NCBI RefSeq assembly: GCF_016924645.1
Contig: NZ_JAFFJV010000004.1
Location: 186,001 to 250,000, forward strand
Length of the DNA stretch: 64,000 nucleotides
Direction: 5' to 3'
Source: Rufibacter psychrotolerans
GTDB lineage: Bacteria > Bacteroidota > Bacteroidia > Cytophagales > Hymenobacteraceae
Shown in pieces: positions 27,077 to 36,438 of this stretch. A program made the translations under genes and the position numbers. Under the pieces are notes generated by a model, which was given only the letters and a program-made list of their open reading frames with translations, was not told the origin of the DNA and did not search any database. How positions within the stretch are numbered: the first letter of the stretch is position 1; each line of letters starts with the position of its first letter.

Positions 27077-27647
27077 AGTCTCAAGAATAGGGTCAACGCA
27101 ATAGGCTTATGAAAGGCCATATGCTCAAATATAAGGGAAAGTAAAGAATGCATTGAAGCAGTTTTGATCAGGTGAACTCACGCAAAAACCAGGATACTAC
27201 CCAAAACCGAAGCCATAAGTTGTGCCCCTTTCCTCACCTTCCTGGTAATCAACTAGTACTATTTTCCGGGACCGGTTACTGCAGCGACAGGGCTCGTCAA
27301 AAAAGCATATGGTTCTTACAACCTTGGCTGTGGCTAAGTAGCCTGCTCCACAGCAACACGGGTGTTAGCCCTCGTCCTGCCAATGGCTATCACTCCAGGC
27401 ACTTGGTCTTCGCAAGTAGCAGCTAGGGAAATCCTTTCACCAACCAAGTTAATCTTTGAAATAATCTATTTCTGGTTAAAACAAGTAAAAAAATATTAGA
27501 AATTATAAATTTATTATTAAAATAGTATATTAGTGCATGAATTCACCTGCGGGTGAACCTCCAGAAAAATGGAATAGAATACCAGATTGTACCCATCAGC
27601 TTTAGGCTGTGCTTAAGAAATAAAGGATTACCACCGCAAAGCAAGCT

Positions 27648-29669
27648 ATGCAGAAGAACTACTACCAATTACTTGGAATCAAAGAAACGGCCTCACAGGG
27701 GGAAATCAAGGATGCTTACCGTAAGCTGTCTAAGCGGATTCACCCGGACCTGAACCAGGGCGAGCCTTTCTTTGAGGAATATTTTAAAGAGGTGCTGGAG
27801 GCCTACGACACCCTATCTAACCTGGAGAAAAAGCGGACCTATGACTCTAACCGGTTTAGCCCCCCCAGGGTGGGTTCGCAGAGTCCCACCCGCAACATTG
27901 AATTTGAGATCACGCGCCTGCAGATGCGCCTCAGGGACCAGAATGAGCTGGTAGCCGCGTTACAGCAGGACAAAAAATCCTTGTCGCAGGAGCTGGACCA
28001 CTTCGTGAAGGCTCTGTTTGAGGTAAAGAACGAGCGCAGTGCCCTGCAGCGCAAAGTGCAGGAACAGGAAATGGAGGTGAACGTGCTGAAGCAGGCCCTG
28101 AAAAAAGGCCAGCAAGCCCCAGCCGCCCCCCAACCACCCAACCAGCAAAAGAGGCTGCAGGCCCTGGAACTGGAGCTCCAGCAGTGCCAGCAGAGCATTG
28201 CCAGCAAGACCGAGGAACTGGCCCTGGAAGCGCAGCTGAAGCGCTCACTGGAGAAAAAAGTACAGGAACTCACCCAGCAGGTCAGCCGGGCCAAGCAGCA
28301 GGACCAGCAGACGGAAACCCTGCTGAAGGAATCGGTGCAGCAGAAACAAAAGCTGCAGCAGCTAGAGGCGCAGGCGCACCAACTTACCGCCGAGTTAGCC
28401 CGTAAACAGCAGGAACTGGCACTTGCCCAGCAGCAAAAGCACACCCTGTTGCAGAATCTGCAGGAAATGGAAAAAAGCCAGCAACCTGCCCCGGAGACCA
28501 ACCCTTCACCCGGCTCTAACCCCAACGACACGCACCGGCAGATCAAGGAACTGACCAGCCAGCGGCAGGCCCTGCAGAACCGGGTGCACGAACTGGAGCT
28601 GGAAACCACCCACCTGCGGCAAAAGCTGGAAGACTCGGCGCGGCACCTGGCGCAGGAAACCGTTCAGAAGAACGGGGCTTTGCAAACAGCCGAGGCTCAG
28701 GCCGCCCAGCTGCAGGACTTACAGACCACCCTGGCCCAAACCACCCAACAGTTGGAGCAGGTAGAGCGCCAGAAGCAAGCCTTGTACAAGCAGGTGGCTG
28801 CCCTGGCGCAGGAAAAGGAACACCTGGCAGCCCAGCTCCAGGAAAAAACCGGGGAAGCCCACCACTTGGCGGAGAAAACAACCGAGCTCCAGCAGCAATA
28901 CCAGGCGGCCCACCAACAAACCGCTCAACTACAGGCCACCCTGCGCGAGCGGGAGCAGCAGCTTACCCAGGAGCGGAAAGAAGCGCAGCAGAAAGAACAA
29001 ACCCTGGCCGCCGCCGCCAAACAAAAGCAGGAGTTGCAGCAGCAGCTGAAAGAGGTAAAGCAGAAGCAAGAGGCGCAGCAAGTGGCCTTGCAGGTGAAGA
29101 TACAGGAGGTGGAGAAAGAAGCGGCCCAGAAACGCAGCCTGGAAGCCAGGATCACTGCCCTGGAAAAGGAGAAGGCCACCCACCAGCTGGAAATTACCGA
29201 ACTGAAAAAGGAAACCGTGGCCGTGCGGGCAAAATACGCCCACCTGGGGCACATTCAGCCGTTTCTGGTGGAGCACATGGACTTCTTCAACTCAGACAAA
29301 CCCAAGGAGTACGGCACCTCCTTTGAGAGAGGGGACATCAAATACATCTTCAGCCGCATGAAGATTATTCCCTTTGCCCAAACGCCCGGCCAGTTAAGCG
29401 TGCTGGTGAAGTACATAAAACCAAACGGCCAGCTGTACTTCAACCCCCAGTCGTCCCCAACGGGGTACTCGTTTGCCGCCACCCTGCGGTACGACCCCAA
29501 GGAAGAATACCTCTACCTCTCGGGTTGGGGCAGCGACCAGGGAGGCAGCTTTGTGGCCGGCGACCACCGGGTGGAGATCTACGACGAATCGGGCCGCCAA
29601 CTCAGCAAGGCCAATTTCCAGGTAAAAGAACAGATCCTGAAGCTCTCAAAACTGAAAAGCTTCTTCTAA
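27648..29669 (+). CDS. DnaJ-domain, long coiled-coil and beta-sandwich protein
   Basis: A 673-residue protein of three parts. Residues 4-68 are a J domain ([23 protein letters not shown] at 32-34), which would recruit and stimulate DnaK. Residues about 90-540 are an almost unbroken Gln/Glu/Lys/Leu-rich coiled coil with repeated KQKQEL and QQLEA strings. Residues about 550-665 form a compact domain (ISRMK-type strand, then [13 protein letters not shown] and [27 protein letters not shown]) that resembles beta-sandwich tails of Bacteroides proteins. No zinc finger or client domain. It probably scaffolds DnaK at a structure. Single gene ending in a terminator. Confidence 0.82.
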   Translation: MQKNYYQLLGIKETASQGEIKDAYRKLSKRIHPDLNQGEPFFEEYFKEVLEAYDTLSNLEKKRTYDSNRFSPPRVGSQSPTRNIEFEITRLQMRLRDQNELVAALQQDKKSLSQELDHFVKALFEVKNERSALQRKVQEQEMEVNVLKQALKKGQQAPAAPQPPNQQKRLQALELELQQCQQSIASKTEELALEAQLKRSLEKKVQELTQQVSRAKQQDQQTETLLKESVQQKQKLQQLEAQAHQLTAELARKQQELALAQQQKHTLLQNLQEMEKSQQPAPETNPSPGSNPNDTHRQIKELTSQRQALQNRVHELELETTHLRQKLEDSARHLAQETVQKNGALQTAEAQAAQLQDLQTTLAQTTQQLEQVERQKQALYKQVAALAQEKEHLAAQLQEKTGEAHHLAEKTTELQQQYQAAHQQTAQLQATLREREQQLTQERKEAQQKEQTLAAAAKQKQELQQQLKEVKQKQEAQQVALQVKIQEVEKEAAQKRSLEARITALEKEKATHQLEITELKKETVAVRAKYAHLGHIQPFLVEHMDFFNSDKPKEYGTSFERGDIKYIFSRMKIIPFAQTPGQLSVLVKYIKPNGQLYFNPQSSPTGYSFAATLRYDPKEEYLYLSGWGSDQGGSFVAGDHRVEIYDESGRQLSKANFQVKEQILKLSKLKSFF

Positions 29670-29762
29670 GCTGGCGCCTGTGCACCAGTTGCCTTCAGAC
29701 ACGACCAACGCCAGCCCAAGGGCAACTCCCCACGCCAGGCGGCCAGACCTAACGTTTACCAG

Positions 29763-29800
29763 AGCCCAATTTCCTGCAGAAAAGGTAATTGGGCTTTTTC
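29763..29800 (+). terminator. Rho-independent terminator
   Basis: A 9-bp stem (AGCCCAATT) and 15-base loop followed by TTTTTC, 90 bp after the DnaJ-fusion stop. Confidence 0.7.
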
Positions 29801-29919
29801 TTTGTCCTGCTGCACAAGTGTAGCTCCCAGCAATTCCCCTGCTCCGTTTGCACTTGCTCCCGGTCAGTTCCTTAAGGCAATTCATGTTTTCCGCTTTAGC
29901 GTAGGCACATAGCCCCATT

Positions 29920-29959
29920 CTGTTTTCGACCCATTTTCCAGAAAACACCGGCAAAACGA
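29920..29959. repeat. Family A palindrome, copy 11
   Basis: CTGTTTTCGACCCATTTTCC with GAAAACACCGGCAAAACGA. First of two copies in the 445-bp gap 29670-30114. Confidence 0.65.
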
Positions 29960-30009
29960 GGTTGAAACCTTGGTTTTAGCTCAGCTTAGGTTCCGTTTGG
30001 GGCCGACTA

Positions 30010-30046
30010 GGTTTTAAGTGGCTTTTACCAAATCTGGGCGGGAAAC
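30010..30046. repeat. Family A palindrome, copy 12
   Basis: GGTTTTAAGTGGCTTTTACC with AAATCTGGGCGGGAAAC, preceded by CCGTTTGGGGCCG. Only 70 bp before the next start codon; with copy 11 it makes a tandem pair. Confidence 0.6.
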
Positions 30047-30114
30047 GGCGGCCCCATCGTGGCGGGATGGGCGGGTGGTGGCGGGATCAGAAAAAGTTGT
30101 TATCTTAGGAAACC

Positions 30115-30360
30115 ATGGAGAAGAAGGACCAGATTATGGCGGTGCTGTACGCAAAGGCAAAGGGGTTTCCGGTGCCCGAGGACCATCCTACCCCGTGCGG
30201 GGAGGTAGCCCAGGCCACTCACCTCACGGTAGACGCGGTGCTCACGCTGGCCCGCCAACTGGCCGAAGAAGGGTTTGTCACCCTCTGTCCTCAGCAGGAC
30301 CCACCCCTGCTGTACCTCACCGTGCTGGGCGTTATGCGGGGCCGAAAGCTGACGGCTTGA
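30115..30360 (+). CDS. Small winged-helix-like protein
   Basis: An 81-residue protein: AVLYAKAKGFPVPEDH, then EVAQATHLTVDAVLTLARQL and AEEGFVTLCPQQDPPLLYLT, the layout of a helix-turn-helix followed by a wing. It ends with GVMRGRKLTA. It resembles in size and layout the 84-residue gene at 53.1 kb. Possible small DNA-binding regulator; not assigned to a family. Convergent with the histidine kinase downstream. Confidence 0.55.
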   Translation: MEKKDQIMAVLYAKAKGFPVPEDHPTPCGEVAQATHLTVDAVLTLARQLAEEGFVTLCPQQDPPLLYLTVLGVMRGRKLTA

Positions 30361-30470
30361 CGCACCACGGGGCAAACTGGCCCTGGAAAGGGTGGCTGGG
30401 CCAAAACAGTACTCCACCGCAAGCGGCAAACAAAGAGGATTCCGAAGACAGGACCCAGCGGGCCAAACCG

Positions 30471-31562
30471 TTATTGCGCGGAGCTCCGGGGCAGTTTGAT
30501 GAAGAAAGTGGTGCCTTTGTTTTCTGCGCTCTCAAACCAGATCTCCCCTTTGTGCCACTCCACAATGGTCTTGACGATGGACATGCCCAGCCCAATGGAT
30601 TTCTCGCCGCGCAGGCCCGGGCGGCGGGCGGGGGTAAATTTATCAAACAGGGTGACGTGGTACCGCTCCGGAATGCCCACGCCCGAATCGGCTATCTTTA
30701 TCAGAATTTCGCCGTCGTTCTTTTCCTCCAGGCTGATGGTGACAGTCCCCTCCTCGGGGGTGAATTTCAGGGCATTGGAGATCAGGTTGGTAATGGCTTG
30801 CATGAACTTGAGGTCGTCAATCTCGGCGTAGATCTCTGGTTTGCTGTAGTGGAACGAGACGCGGGTCCGCAGCAACTCGCCCCTTGCGTTGTAGTACTCC
30901 TCCAGCATTTCGCCCAATACCCTTACCATGTTCACGCGGCGGGTCACAACATGCGTCTGGGAAGACTCCATAAACTCCTGGTTCATGAACTCCCTGATCA
31001 GGTCTGCCCCCTGCTGGCTGCCCTGCTCTATGAGCCGCAGCAGGTGCCGCACCTCCTCGTTGGAGGAATCCTTCAATTCTTCGGCCAGGAGACCGGTCAG
31101 GTTGCGGATCATGCCCAGCGGAGCGGCCAAGTCATGCGAAAGGATGTTGAGGATGGAGTCCTTCTTGTTGGAGAACCGCTTGAGGTGGTCGTTGTACTGG
31201 CGCTGGGTGGTAATGTCTTCGGCATGGCCCAGGATCTGGGGTTCTGCCTGGTCCTGCGGCAGCAACGCCAGGTTGAGGCACACCCACTGCTGCTCCAGCT
31301 GGGGCAACTGCACCCTGAATTCCACTTCGCGGCTGCTGCCCTGCTCTATCAACTCCTGCAGACACTCATGCAGGTAGGCCTGGTCTTCCTGGTGAATGTA
31401 CGCCAGCAGGGCGCCGGGGTCTATCTCATCCCCGGGCAACGGAAAGGTAGCCCTGAAAACAGGACTCTGGTACGTAAACCTGCCGGCATTGATGTCATAG
31501 ACAAAGAAGGCCTGGTGCGTTCGCTCAATCAGGGCCTGAAACAACTCCGGGGAAGGATGCAT
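30471..31562 (-). CDS. PAS sensor histidine kinase
   Basis: A 363-residue cytosolic kinase: a PAS domain with PAC at about residues 10-125, HisKA with His143 (ILSHDLAAPLG) and a HATPase (NLISNALKF, DSGVGIP, then GLGMSIVKTIVEWHKGEIW). No transmembrane helix and no linked response regulator. The D-A variant at the phosphoacceptor (SHDLAAPLG) is typical of the HPK group that follows PAS. It has no close paralogue among the other two kinases here; signal unknown. The 925-bp region upstream has no gene and three family A palindromes. Confidence 0.87.
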   Translation of the reverse strand: MHPSPELFQALIERTHQAFFVYDINAGRFTYQSPVFRATFPLPGDEIDPGALLAYIHQEDQAYLHECLQELIEQGSSREVEFRVQLPQLEQQWVCLNLALLPQDQAEPQILGHAEDITTQRQYNDHLKRFSNKKDSILNILSHDLAAPLGMIRNLTGLLAEELKDSSNEEVRHLLRLIEQGSQQGADLIREFMNQEFMESSQTHVVTRRVNMVRVLGEMLEEYYNARGELLRTRVSFHYSKPEIYAEIDDLKFMQAITNLISNALKFTPEEGTVTISLEEKNDGEILIKIADSGVGIPERYHVTLFDKFTPARRPGLRGEKSIGLGMSIVKTIVEWHKGEIWFESAENKGTTFFIKLPRSSAQ

Positions 31563-31833
31563 AGAGGTTAGATTAGGTAGGAGGCAGTCTGTTAGGGTGT
31601 ATGAGGTATTTTACCCAGATTCACCCCGAAATGTTTTCAGAGGCAGGAACAATCCCCGGGGCGCGCACTATCCTTCAGGTACAAAGCGGTTTCCGGCTCT
31701 GTGTTTACTCTCCCCAAGCGGCCTGTAAGACTAGGCTTCCAGTTCCTGTTCTGGTGGTAGACTGCCCTCCCACGCTATAGCCTTGGAACTTTTCCACTTT
31801 AGATGCCCTCATAGCTCTGCGGGAGGATGCTTA

Positions 31834-31872
31834 CTGTTTTTGGCTTCTTTTTAGGAAAACAGCCCTAAAACC
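31834..31872. repeat. Family A palindrome, copy 13
   Basis: CTGTTTTTGGCTTCTTTTT with AGGAAAACAGCCCTAAAACC. First of three copies in the gene-free 31.6-32.5 kb stretch, which otherwise shows no recognisable feature. Confidence 0.72.
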
Positions 31873-31949
31873 GACAAGCTTTTGGGCAAAGTTCTAAAAG
31901 GAAAGCCTAACCCGTTGGGTGCACACCGTACTCTCACAGTCCTACGTTC

Positions 31950-31987
31950 AATTTTTAGGCCTTCTATCTGGTAAAAAGCCTCTGAGG
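31950..31987. repeat. Family A palindrome, copy 14
   Basis: ATTTTTAGGCCTTCTATC with GGTAAAAAGCCTCTGAGGT. Confidence 0.55.
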
Positions 31988-32274
31988 TAATTTCCTCCGC
32001 TACCCTCCCGAGGAGCCAATCACCTCCACCAAGTCCCTCCCACCTCTGCTATGTCACGCACCCTCGGCCGAATAGATTAGCCACAACCCCAGCGCCAAAC
32101 CGCCTTATGCTACCCCCCATTCCCTCGTTCGCCAGAGGCGTGTACGAGTTACCGAGTGGCCTCTGGCCGCCAGGTACAGGCTCCAGGCTTAAAGATTTTC
32201 TCCTCCTAACCCCCGAACTCCGTTGCCCCACTCGTACTCTAGGAGCAGTCGTTCTGCACAAAACTCAGCCGCTC

Positions 32275-32313
32275 CATTTTATAGCCATTTTCCAGAAAGT
32301 GGCCCCAAAACCC
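32275..32313. repeat. Family A palindrome, copy 15
   Basis: CATTTTATAGCCATTTTCC with AGAAAGTGGCCCCAAAACCC; 175 bp upstream of the GH43 lipoprotein gene. Confidence 0.65.
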
Positions 32314-32487
32314 GCTTTAGGCTAGACCTGAGCCAGCCCGCCAGTAATTACCGGAGCGCCCCAGAGACACGTATTACTTACTCCCGTCGTTGACCAAGTG
32401 CCTTGAGATCGCGGCTCTGCGCTGCGCCGGCAACCGGGTGCGCGAACTTTTGTGTATATTTAGCTACTTCACCTCAACCCCTTGCCT

Positions 32488-33651
32488 ATGTTCCTGAAAA
32501 AAAGCGCTCTGATCCTTTCCTTCGGGCTGTTGGTGGCGGCCTGCCAACCGGCCAGCCAGACCCAGGCTCCGGACGCCCCTGCGGCGGTGAGCACCCCCGC
32601 CCAGGCCATGTACAAAAACCCGCTGGATGTGCAGTTCGGTGATCCTTATGTGTTGTATGATGCACCCAGCAAGATGTACTATATGTATGGCACGGGCGGC
32701 GGGGCCAAAGAGGGCTTCAGCACGTACTCGTCTAAGGACCTGGTGAACTGGAAAAACGAGGGGCAGGTATTCTACGGCAACACGGCCGGTTCCTGGGACG
32801 TGAAGAACTTCTGGGCCCCCGAGGTGTACCACCACAACGGCAAGTACTACATGTTCTACTCTGCCGACTGGCGCTACAACCCCGGCAACGAGGAAGAGAA
32901 CTTCCGCATCGGCGTGGCCGTGGCCGATAAACCTACGGGTCCGTTCAAGAACATCTCAGACAAGCCTATTTTTGACCCGGGTTACCCTATCATTGACGCC
33001 AACGTGTACTTTGAGCCCAACGGCAAGATGTACCTCTACTACTCGCGCTGCGCCTATGAGCACCCGGTGCAAAGCGAGGTGGCCGACTGGGCCAAGCATC
33101 AGGGCTTGTTCAAGGAGATCGAGGAAAGCTGGGTGTACGGCGTGGAGCTGAAACCCGATTTCAGCGGCGTCATTGGCGAGCCGGTGCTGCTGCTCAGACC
33201 GCCGCTCAAGATGAACGATGCCCAGGCCGAATGGGAAAGTCGCTCGGTGACCTCCAAGGAAGTGAACCGCCGCTGGACCGAGGGTTCTTACACCTTCAAG
33301 CACGGCGATACCTATTACATGATGTACTCGGCCAACTACTTTGGGGGTAAGAACTACGCCGTGGGCTACGCTACCGCCAAGCATCCGCTGGGCCCTTACA
33401 CTAAAGCCAACAACAACCCGGTACTGCAGAAGAACACCGAGCAGGGCGGTGAGGTCACCGGTACGGGCCATAACAGCATCGCGTACTCGCCAGACGGCAA
33501 ACAGATGTTCTGCGTGTACCACGGCCGCACCACCGCCACTGGCGAGGAACGGGTGGTTTTCATTGACCCCATGCGCATTGAAAAAGATGGCCGACTGGTG
33601 GTGGACGGACCCAGCACCACGCCCAAACCCATGCCCCTGGCTAAAAAGTAG
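32488..33651 (+). CDS. GH43-like glycoside hydrolase, lipoprotein
   Basis: A 387-residue lipoprotein: signal MFLKKSALILSFGLLVAAC with Cys19 as the acyl-carrier. The five-bladed fold has the base Asp52 (QFGDPYVLYD), FWAPEVY, the pKa-modulating Asp170 (IIDANVYFEP) and the acid Glu265 (RRWTEGSYTF). These match GH43/GH117-like enzymes that cleave arabinose, xylose or galactose chains; substrate unknown. It probably sits on the outer membrane. No SusC/SusD pair is adjacent, so it is not part of a standard PUL. The ATG at 32488 is preferred over an in-frame TTG two codons upstream. Confidence 0.86.
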   Translation: MFLKKSALILSFGLLVAACQPASQTQAPDAPAAVSTPAQAMYKNPLDVQFGDPYVLYDAPSKMYYMYGTGGGAKEGFSTYSSKDLVNWKNEGQVFYGNTAGSWDVKNFWAPEVYHHNGKYYMFYSADWRYNPGNEEENFRIGVAVADKPTGPFKNISDKPIFDPGYPIIDANVYFEPNGKMYLYYSRCAYEHPVQSEVADWAKHQGLFKEIEESWVYGVELKPDFSGVIGEPVLLLRPPLKMNDAQAEWESRSVTSKEVNRRWTEGSYTFKHGDTYYMMYSANYFGGKNYAVGYATAKHPLGPYTKANNNPVLQKNTEQGGEVTGTGHNSIAYSPDGKQMFCVYHGRTTATGEERVVFIDPMRIEKDGRLVVDGPSTTPKPMPLAKK

Positions 33652-33724
33652 CGGAGCGTTCACCCGGAGCCTACTTTTTAGCATTTAGCAGAAAGGCTGG
33701 GCTCTGGTGAAAAATAGTTTCTAC

Positions 33725-33761
33725 TTTTATAGGCCTTGATCTGCTTTAAAGCGGGTTTTGG
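33725..33761. repeat. Family A palindrome, decayed copy
   Basis: TTTTATAGGCCTTG and GCGGGTTTTGG arms with poor pairing; 74 bp after the GH43 lipoprotein stop. Confidence 0.35.
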
Positions 33762-33839
33762 AAAATGATCTGGTTTATCTTCCAGCCCTGCTGAACGATT
33801 CTCCGTACAGGAGTGTCATCACAGTATAATAACAATCAT

Positions 33840-34031
33840 ATGAATCAAGGAACAGTAAAATTCTTTAATGACGAAAAAGGCTTCGGCTTCATTAAAGACA
33901 ACAATTCAAATCAGGAGTACTTCGTGCACGTGTCTGGTTTAGTAGATGAAATCAGAGAAAACGACGAGGTAGTCTATGAGCTTCAGGAAGGAAGAAAAGG
34001 ACTAAACGCCACCAACGTAAAACTGGCTTAG
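33840..34031 (+). CDS. Cold-shock protein
   Basis: A 63-residue CSD protein: GTVKFFNDEKGFGFIKDN holds RNP1 (KGFGFIK) and YFVHVSGL holds RNP2. Binds single-stranded nucleic acid and melts RNA structure. I start at ATG 33840 because this gives the canonical MNQGTVKFF; an in-frame GTG nine codons upstream would add a tail without homology. Short 5' leader and a strong terminator immediately downstream make it a monocistronic unit. Confidence 0.92.
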   Translation: MNQGTVKFFNDEKGFGFIKDNNSNQEYFVHVSGLVDEIRENDEVVYELQEGRKGLNATNVKLA

Positions 34032-34058
34032 TCTTTCGCTATAAAGACAAATTGCTTC

Positions 34059-34092
34059 AAAAGCCTCTCCCACCCGGAGAGGCTTTTTTTTA
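34059..34092 (+). terminator. Rho-independent terminator
   Basis: A 12-bp AAAAGCCTCTCC stem with a CACCC loop and a run of eight T, 27 bp after the cold-shock stop. Confidence 0.88.
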
Positions 34093-34121
34093 TGTCCTTT
34101 TCTTAAAACAGGCCTAAAACC
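34085..34121. repeat. Family A palindrome, half-degenerate copy
   Basis: The right arm ACAGGCCTAAAACC is well preserved; the left arm has become part of the T-tract of the terminator. Confidence 0.5.
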
Positions 34122-34228
34122 AACCAGTAGATTTAGGAGGTATGCAGGTCAAGTTTCAACTTTATTACAGGCTGCATGGACCTAGTAAATCAAAACCCTT
34201 AGACTACCCCTCTTAACCAGCGATCCCA

Positions 34229-34259
34229 ACTCAGGACTCAGGACTCAAGACTCAGGACT
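34229..34259. repeat. Tandem heptamer TCAGGAC
   Basis: Four consecutive 7-bp units (one with TCAAGAC), followed by a fifth after TAAAT; directly after the stop of the lactate dehydrogenase gene (minus strand). Slipped-strand simple repeat. Confidence 0.55.
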
Positions 34260-34263
34260 AAAT

Positions 34264-35262
34264 TCAGGACTGGCTTTTCACCTCATTCACCAACTTTTGC
34301 CCCTGCTCAAAGTCGGTGATGTTCTGGAGGGTGACCTGGGCGATGCTGTGCAGGGCCTCGGCGGTGAAGAAAGCCTGATGTCCGGTGATCAGGACGTTGT
34401 TGAACGACAGCAGTCGCATGAACACATCGTCCTGGATCACTTTGCCCGAGAGGTCTTCAAAGAATAGGTTTCCCTCCTCTTCGTACACGTCAATGCCCAG
34501 GTACTTGATCTTCTCGGTTTTGAGTCCGGTGATCACGGCCTGGGTATCAATCAGGCCGCCGCGGCTGGTGTTGATGAGCATCACGCCGTCTTTCATCTGG
34601 GTGATGGAGGCGTCATTGATGAGGTGGTGGGTCTGGGGCGTGAGCGGACAATGCAGTGAGATGATGTCTGACCCGCCGTACAGGTTCTCCAAAGAGGTAA
34701 ACTCCACGCCCAAGGCCTCGGCCTCTGGGTTGGCCTGCACATCATATCCCAGAACCCGGCACCCGAAGCCTTTGAGAATGCGGGCCGTGATCAGCCCGAT
34801 GTGGCCCAGCCCAATTAATCCCACTGTTTTGCCGTGCAGGTCAAAGCCCATTAAGCCGTTGAGGGCGAAATTCCCTTCCCGTACCCGGTTGTAGGCCCGG
34901 TGTGTTTTGCGGTTCAAAGCTAAGATGAGGGCCAGGGTATGCTCGGCCACCGCATAAGGCGAGTACGCCGGCACCCGCACCACCCGCAGCCCCAGTTGGG
35001 CCGCCACCGGCAGATCCACGTTGTTGTAGCCCGCGCACCGCAAGGCCACCAACTGCACCCCGGCCTCGGCTAAGCCCTGCAGCACGGGCGCATTCAAGGT
35101 ATCATTCACAAACGCGCACACCGCCGTAGCTCCCTTGGCCAGCACGCAGGTATTTTCATTAAGCGGTACCTCCAGGAACTCTAAGGTGTGCCCGTGCGCC
35201 TGGTTGGCCTCGGTGAAGAACTGCTTGTCGTAGACTTTGGAGTTGAAGAAGGTGATGTTCAT
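34264..35262 (-). CDS. ldhA: D-lactate dehydrogenase, LdhA-like 2-hydroxyacid dehydrogenase
   Basis: A 332-residue NAD-dependent enzyme of the D-2-hydroxyacid dehydrogenase family, converting pyruvate to D-lactate. GLIGLGHIGLITARIL has the GxGxxG fold, and the catalytic residues are Arg in NTSRGGLID, Glu in DVYEEEGNLFFEDL and His in GHQAFFT. The motif order LRCAGYNNVDL, PAYSPYAVAEHTL fits LdhA/fermentative lactate dehydrogenase. Cytosolic; ATG at 35262. Downstream of it lies a simple heptamer repeat. Confidence 0.9.
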   Translation of the reverse strand: MNITFFNSKVYDKQFFTEANQAHGHTLEFLEVPLNENTCVLAKGATAVCAFVNDTLNAPVLQGLAEAGVQLVALRCAGYNNVDLPVAAQLGLRVVRVPAYSPYAVAEHTLALILALNRKTHRAYNRVREGNFALNGLMGFDLHGKTVGLIGLGHIGLITARILKGFGCRVLGYDVQANPEAEALGVEFTSLENLYGGSDIISLHCPLTPQTHHLINDASITQMKDGVMLINTSRGGLIDTQAVITGLKTEKIKYLGIDVYEEEGNLFFEDLSGKVIQDDVFMRLLSFNNVLITGHQAFFTAEALHSIAQVTLQNITDFEQGQKLVNEVKSQS

Positions 35263-35426
35263 GGGCCTGTAGCGTTTTGTTGTCTATACGAGGCAAGTTA
35301 GAAACAGGAGCCTGACAGGAAAATGACTTTGGTGGGTTGGGAAGGTGAGATTAGTGCCGGAGTTGGATTGCACTAGGTGTTGGGCAGTTTCCCTTGTTGA
35401 GCTGGTAGTTTCATATTCCAGAAAAA

Positions 35427-35455
35427 GAACAGGTCACGACTTATTGGTACAACCT
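35427..35455. repeat. Possible degraded REP half-site
   Basis: ACAGGTCACGACTT and the partner ACAACCTG resemble half of the RAYT-associated palindrome. Weak; recorded because it lies in the same island. Confidence 0.3.
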
Positions 35456-35643
35456 GCGTTCTCTTTACCTAAAAGAAAGATAGATTCTCTCTTCTGCTCA
35501 TTTAGCAAGGCTAGCTTATATTTAGTCATTACGGTCTAAATGCTGTATTTCTATTTAGAAAATAAGATCTTAAAAGGAGCGGCGGCAGGCAAACCCTTAC
35601 ACCCCTGCCATAAAACCGAATTAGCTTTTATTCCCCTAAGTAC

Positions 35644-35663
35644 GGACAGGTCGCGACCTGTCC
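35644..35663. repeat. REP palindrome 1 (RAYT-associated)
   Basis: GGACAGGTCGCGACCTGTCC, a perfect 20-bp palindrome with AAGTAC on the left and ATCCACGCAT on the right. Forms an inverted pair with REP 2, together spanning about 150 bp. Confidence 0.88.
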
Positions 35664-35760
35664 ATCCACGCATTCCCGAGCCTCTTATCCAGATTTCTCT
35701 ATAACTACGTGGAGATCAGGAATAGGTGGAAAATTGGGAATGCGTAAGCAATGCGTGGGA

Positions 35761-35780
35761 GGACAGGTCGCGACCTGTCC
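35761..35780. repeat. REP palindrome 2 (RAYT-associated)
   Basis: The same perfect palindrome, in inverted orientation relative to REP 1 as judged by the flanks ATGCGTGGGA on the left and GTACTT on the right. It lies 54 bp beyond the transposase stop. Confidence 0.88.
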
Positions 35781-35834
35781 GTACTTTAATTTGCTTTCCT
35801 TTCATTTGCTTTGCTTTCCTTGCTGAAAGGCTAA

Positions 35835-36368
35835 TTATCTTCTGAAGGTATCGTCCTTCCACTTGGCGGGATTATGTTCTATATAATTCTTGATATTGAA
35901 GAAGCTCTTTTCATCTCTGATGATATGATCATGGAAAGAGCGGTGCCAGGCAAACTCCGGCATACCGGCCAGCCTGATGAGCTTTGAGGTGGTGGTCTTA
36001 TAAGCTCCCATGATCTCCGATAGAGATTTAATCTTCTGCATTCCATAAGGTACGGACAGGTCGCGACCTGTCCTTTCACGCATGGCAGCTTCTGCCCCAC
36101 TTTCCAGATCTTCCCTGCTAATCTCTACTAAAGCATGAATATGATTGGGCATTACCACAAACGCATGGGAGCGCAAATACGGATATTGCTCCAGCAACCA
36201 GAACCATTGTCGCTCCGCTATCTGCCCATACCCATTCAAGTGCATCGCGCCATTTACCACATCGCCAAAGACACAGGCCATCTCTTTCACGCAGGAGGTG
36301 ACGAAGTAGAAGGCATCCTGGCGATAGTCGAAGCCGAGGAGTCTATTTCTTTTCCGGTCTGGTCGCAT
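35835..36368 (-). CDS. REP-associated tyrosine transposase (RAYT)
   Basis: A 177-residue Y1/HUH single-strand transposase of the IS200-like RAYT type. It has the metal-binding HUH motif in VVMPNHIHALVEI (His76, His78) and the nucleophile Tyr162 in NYIEHNPAKW, followed by a short basic tail. These residues look intact. RAYTs bind REP palindromes and move them; four copies of one palindrome lie inside or beside this gene. Residues 97-107 (RERTGRDLSVP) are encoded by one of these palindromes. The start is the ATG at 36368. Base composition is lower in GC than the neighbours, which fits a recent arrival. Confidence 0.88.
   Translation of the reverse strand: MRPDRKRNRLLGFDYRQDAFYFVTSCVKEMACVFGDVVNGAMHLNGYGQIAERQWFWLLEQYPYLRSHAFVVMPNHIHALVEISREDLESGAEAAMRERTGRDLSVPYGMQKIKSLSEIMGAYKTTTSKLIRLAGMPEFAWHRSFHDHIIRDEKSFFNIKNYIEHNPAKWKDDTFRR
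36054..36073. repeat. REP palindrome 3, inside the RAYT coding sequence
   Basis: A third perfect copy in the orientation of REP 1, in frame within the transposase gene between the HUH motif and the catalytic tyrosine. Its translation is the segment RTGRDLS. Confidence 0.9.
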
Positions 36369-36438
36369 GGTTGCTTTTTACGCAAATGCGAGAAAGGGAG
36401 ATTGAATCTGGATGGCGATTGATTGGGTATGCGTGGGT

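Noticed and set aside
30018..31571. 517-residue open frame on the plus strand
   Set aside because: It overlaps the kinase and the small winged-helix gene and shows no protein-like motif; explained by the minus-strand kinase.
34229..34259. Heptamer repeat as CRISPR-like array
   Set aside because: Units are contiguous with no spacers; a simple repeat.
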